A DNA stretch of 64,000 bases, taken from a virus. The notes under the pieces are model-generated. The model was not told the origin of the DNA and made no database searches. It was given only the letters and a program-made list of their open reading frames with translations. Positions 63,261 through 64,000 of the stretch are shown here, piece by piece. The stretch spans positions 28,413-92,412 of IMG/VR virus record IMGVR_UViG_3300037088_000882; one strand, 5' to 3'. Numbering within the stretch: the stretch's first letter is position 1; every line of letters starts with the position of its first letter. The position numbers and the translations under genes were made by a program.

Positions 63261-63699
63261 GTCCTTTATCTTAATGCTTATTGCCGTTAGTTTTTGTTTT
63301 GCAGATTCAGATAGCCTTCCCAATCCTTCATTATCGCCTGGGGATACAATCCCAGGTGCTGGGGCCTTGCTCTGTACTCCTGGGTATTCTAAGTCAGTTC
63401 GTCATGTATCTGGATCGACTAAGCATAAGGTTTATGAAGAGTATGGTATTACGAGCCGTAAGCCAGCAGAATACGAAGTCGATCACCTTATCTCCCTCGA
63501 GCTGGGGGGTAGTAATGACATCCAGAATCTATGGCCTCAGAGTTATGTAACTCAACCTTGGAATGCACATAAGAAGGATGTTCTGGAAAATAAATTGCAT
63601 CAATTGGTATGCTCGGGTCAGATTCCTTTGCATCAGGCTCAGTATGAGATTGCACATGATTGGATTGCAGCTTATAAAAAGTATGTGGGAAATAAATAG
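63253..63699 (+). CDS. Secreted HNH-type nuclease, 148 aa
   Basis: Signal peptide (MSKSFILMLIAVSFCFA), then YEVDHLISLELGGSNDIQNL with WPQSY and NAHKKDVLENKLHQLV, the HNH family of exported nucleases (His in VDHL, Asn in LGGSN). I start at the ATG with GAGGAG. It would degrade DNA outside or in the periplasm, for example competitors' DNA. Confidence 0.85.
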   Translation: MSKSFILMLIAVSFCFADSDSLPNPSLSPGDTIPGAGALLCTPGYSKSVRHVSGSTKHKVYEEYGITSRKPAEYEVDHLISLELGGSNDIQNLWPQSYVTQPWNAHKKDVLENKLHQLVCSGQIPLHQAQYEIAHDWIAAYKKYVGNK

Positions 63700-63706
63700 G
63701 TGTTTT

Positions 63707-64000
63707 ATGTTTAGACTTCAAGCAATGCGTTATTTGACAACAGAATCTTTAAGACACTTAGACCAAGCCCCAGCACTTAAAGAGCCTGAATATGTGATAG
63801 TCTTATCTTACATTGCAACACTTAAAAGTTTAGAGAAAAAAATATTTCTTAAATGTTTGGATAAAGAGAATAGCCGCATATATAAGGCTTATTTAAAAAT
63901 TGAAGAAGAAATAAATAAGGAGAAAGAACAAAGAGAATTTTTAAAACGAGAAAAGCGTAAAAAGGCTAAGGAGAAAAAAGAGAAGGCCTTTTCTAAAATA
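63707..64000 (+). CDS. Partial hypothetical protein, at least 98 aa
   Basis: Open at the window edge. FRLQAMRYLTTESLRHLDQA starts a helical protein turning into a Lys/Glu-rich coiled coil (KEQREFLKREKRKKAKEKK). The frame continues past the window. Unknown. Confidence 0.55.
   Translation, partial: MFRLQAMRYLTTESLRHLDQAPALKEPEYVIVLSYIATLKSLEKKIFLKCLDKENSRIYKAYLKIEEEINKEKEQREFLKREKRKKAKEKKEKAFSKI

Noticed and set aside
1-64000. CRISPR arrays or insertion sequences
   Set aside because: No regularly spaced direct repeats and no transposase were seen in the window.

Overview
The window looks like part of the genome of a large, AT-rich tailed phage. It holds a replication block (DnaB-type helicase, Pol I, CHC2 zinc protein, SNF2-like helicase), virion-type giant proteins, a phage sigma factor, ParB, dCMP deaminase, methyltransferases, two inteins and about 23 tRNA or tRNA-like genes. 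No capsid or terminase gene was recognised, so it is a fragment. The host is probably a Gram-negative bacterium with ordinary sigma70 promoters (TTGACA/TATAAT) and strong Shine-Dalgarno sites. Two phage-encoded exported proteins end in domains resembling type IX secretion sorting signals. That combination suggests Fibrobacterota or relatives rather than typical Bacteroidota, but this is inference.

Layout. 1-3.5 kb: exported and small proteins (minus). 3.5-5 kb: tRNA array 1 with its promoter and leader (minus). 5-12.6 kb: GHKL ATPase, Dam methylase and tRNA operon 2, which interleaves tRNAs with CCA-adding enzyme and a Thg1-like protein. 12.6-28.1 kb (minus): nucleotide and NAD-related enzymes (Nudix, dCMP deaminase, MazG-NadD fusion, nicotinamidase-like), a kinase / PP2C / vWA set, membrane and lipoproteins. 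28.2-37.3 kb (plus): large structural proteins. 37.4-48.7 kb (plus): replication, sigma factor, ParB, glycosyltransferase. 49.6-58.9 kb (minus): HU, intein-bearing methyltransferase, YhaM-like nuclease, radical-SAM activase, RNA ligase, FkbM methyltransferase. 59-60.1 kb: tRNA array 3 (minus). 60.1-64 kb (plus): tRNA array 4, a NadR-like P-loop kinase, a secreted HNH nuclease.

Main discovery. Each of the four tRNA operons starts with a consensus promoter, then a 25-32 codon leader ORF, then an intrinsic terminator with a competing antiterminator whose 5' strand contains or lies just upstream of the leader stop codon. This is the architecture of amino-acid-biosynthesis attenuators such as trp and his, but here it gates tRNA genes. 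In three of four cases the leader peptide is built from the amino acids (and often the codons) read by the tRNAs downstream: Leu/Tyr/Cys/Ser for array 1, Thr/Ser/Ala/Trp/His for operon 2, Ser(AGY)/Ile/Phe/Met/Asp for array 3. The implied circuit is that shortage of a charged tRNA stalls the leader ribosome, the antiterminator forms, and the phage makes more of that tRNA.

Second discovery. Two genes in array 1 (4054-4208 and 4308-4452) are circularly permuted tRNAs: the T-arm and 3' acceptor strand precede the 5' acceptor strand, D-arm and anticodon arm. Both are enclosed by a long helix carrying a conserved 7x7 internal loop (UUUAC.. / UAACU.G). Maturation would need cutting, ligation and CCA addition. 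The phage encodes a DraRnl-type RNA ligase, a CCA-adding enzyme and a Thg1-like 3'-5' polymerase. Several other tRNAs are unusual: a Lys-like body with a UAA anticodon, an initiator-like tRNA with a long variable arm, and a 62-nt tRNA-Trp.
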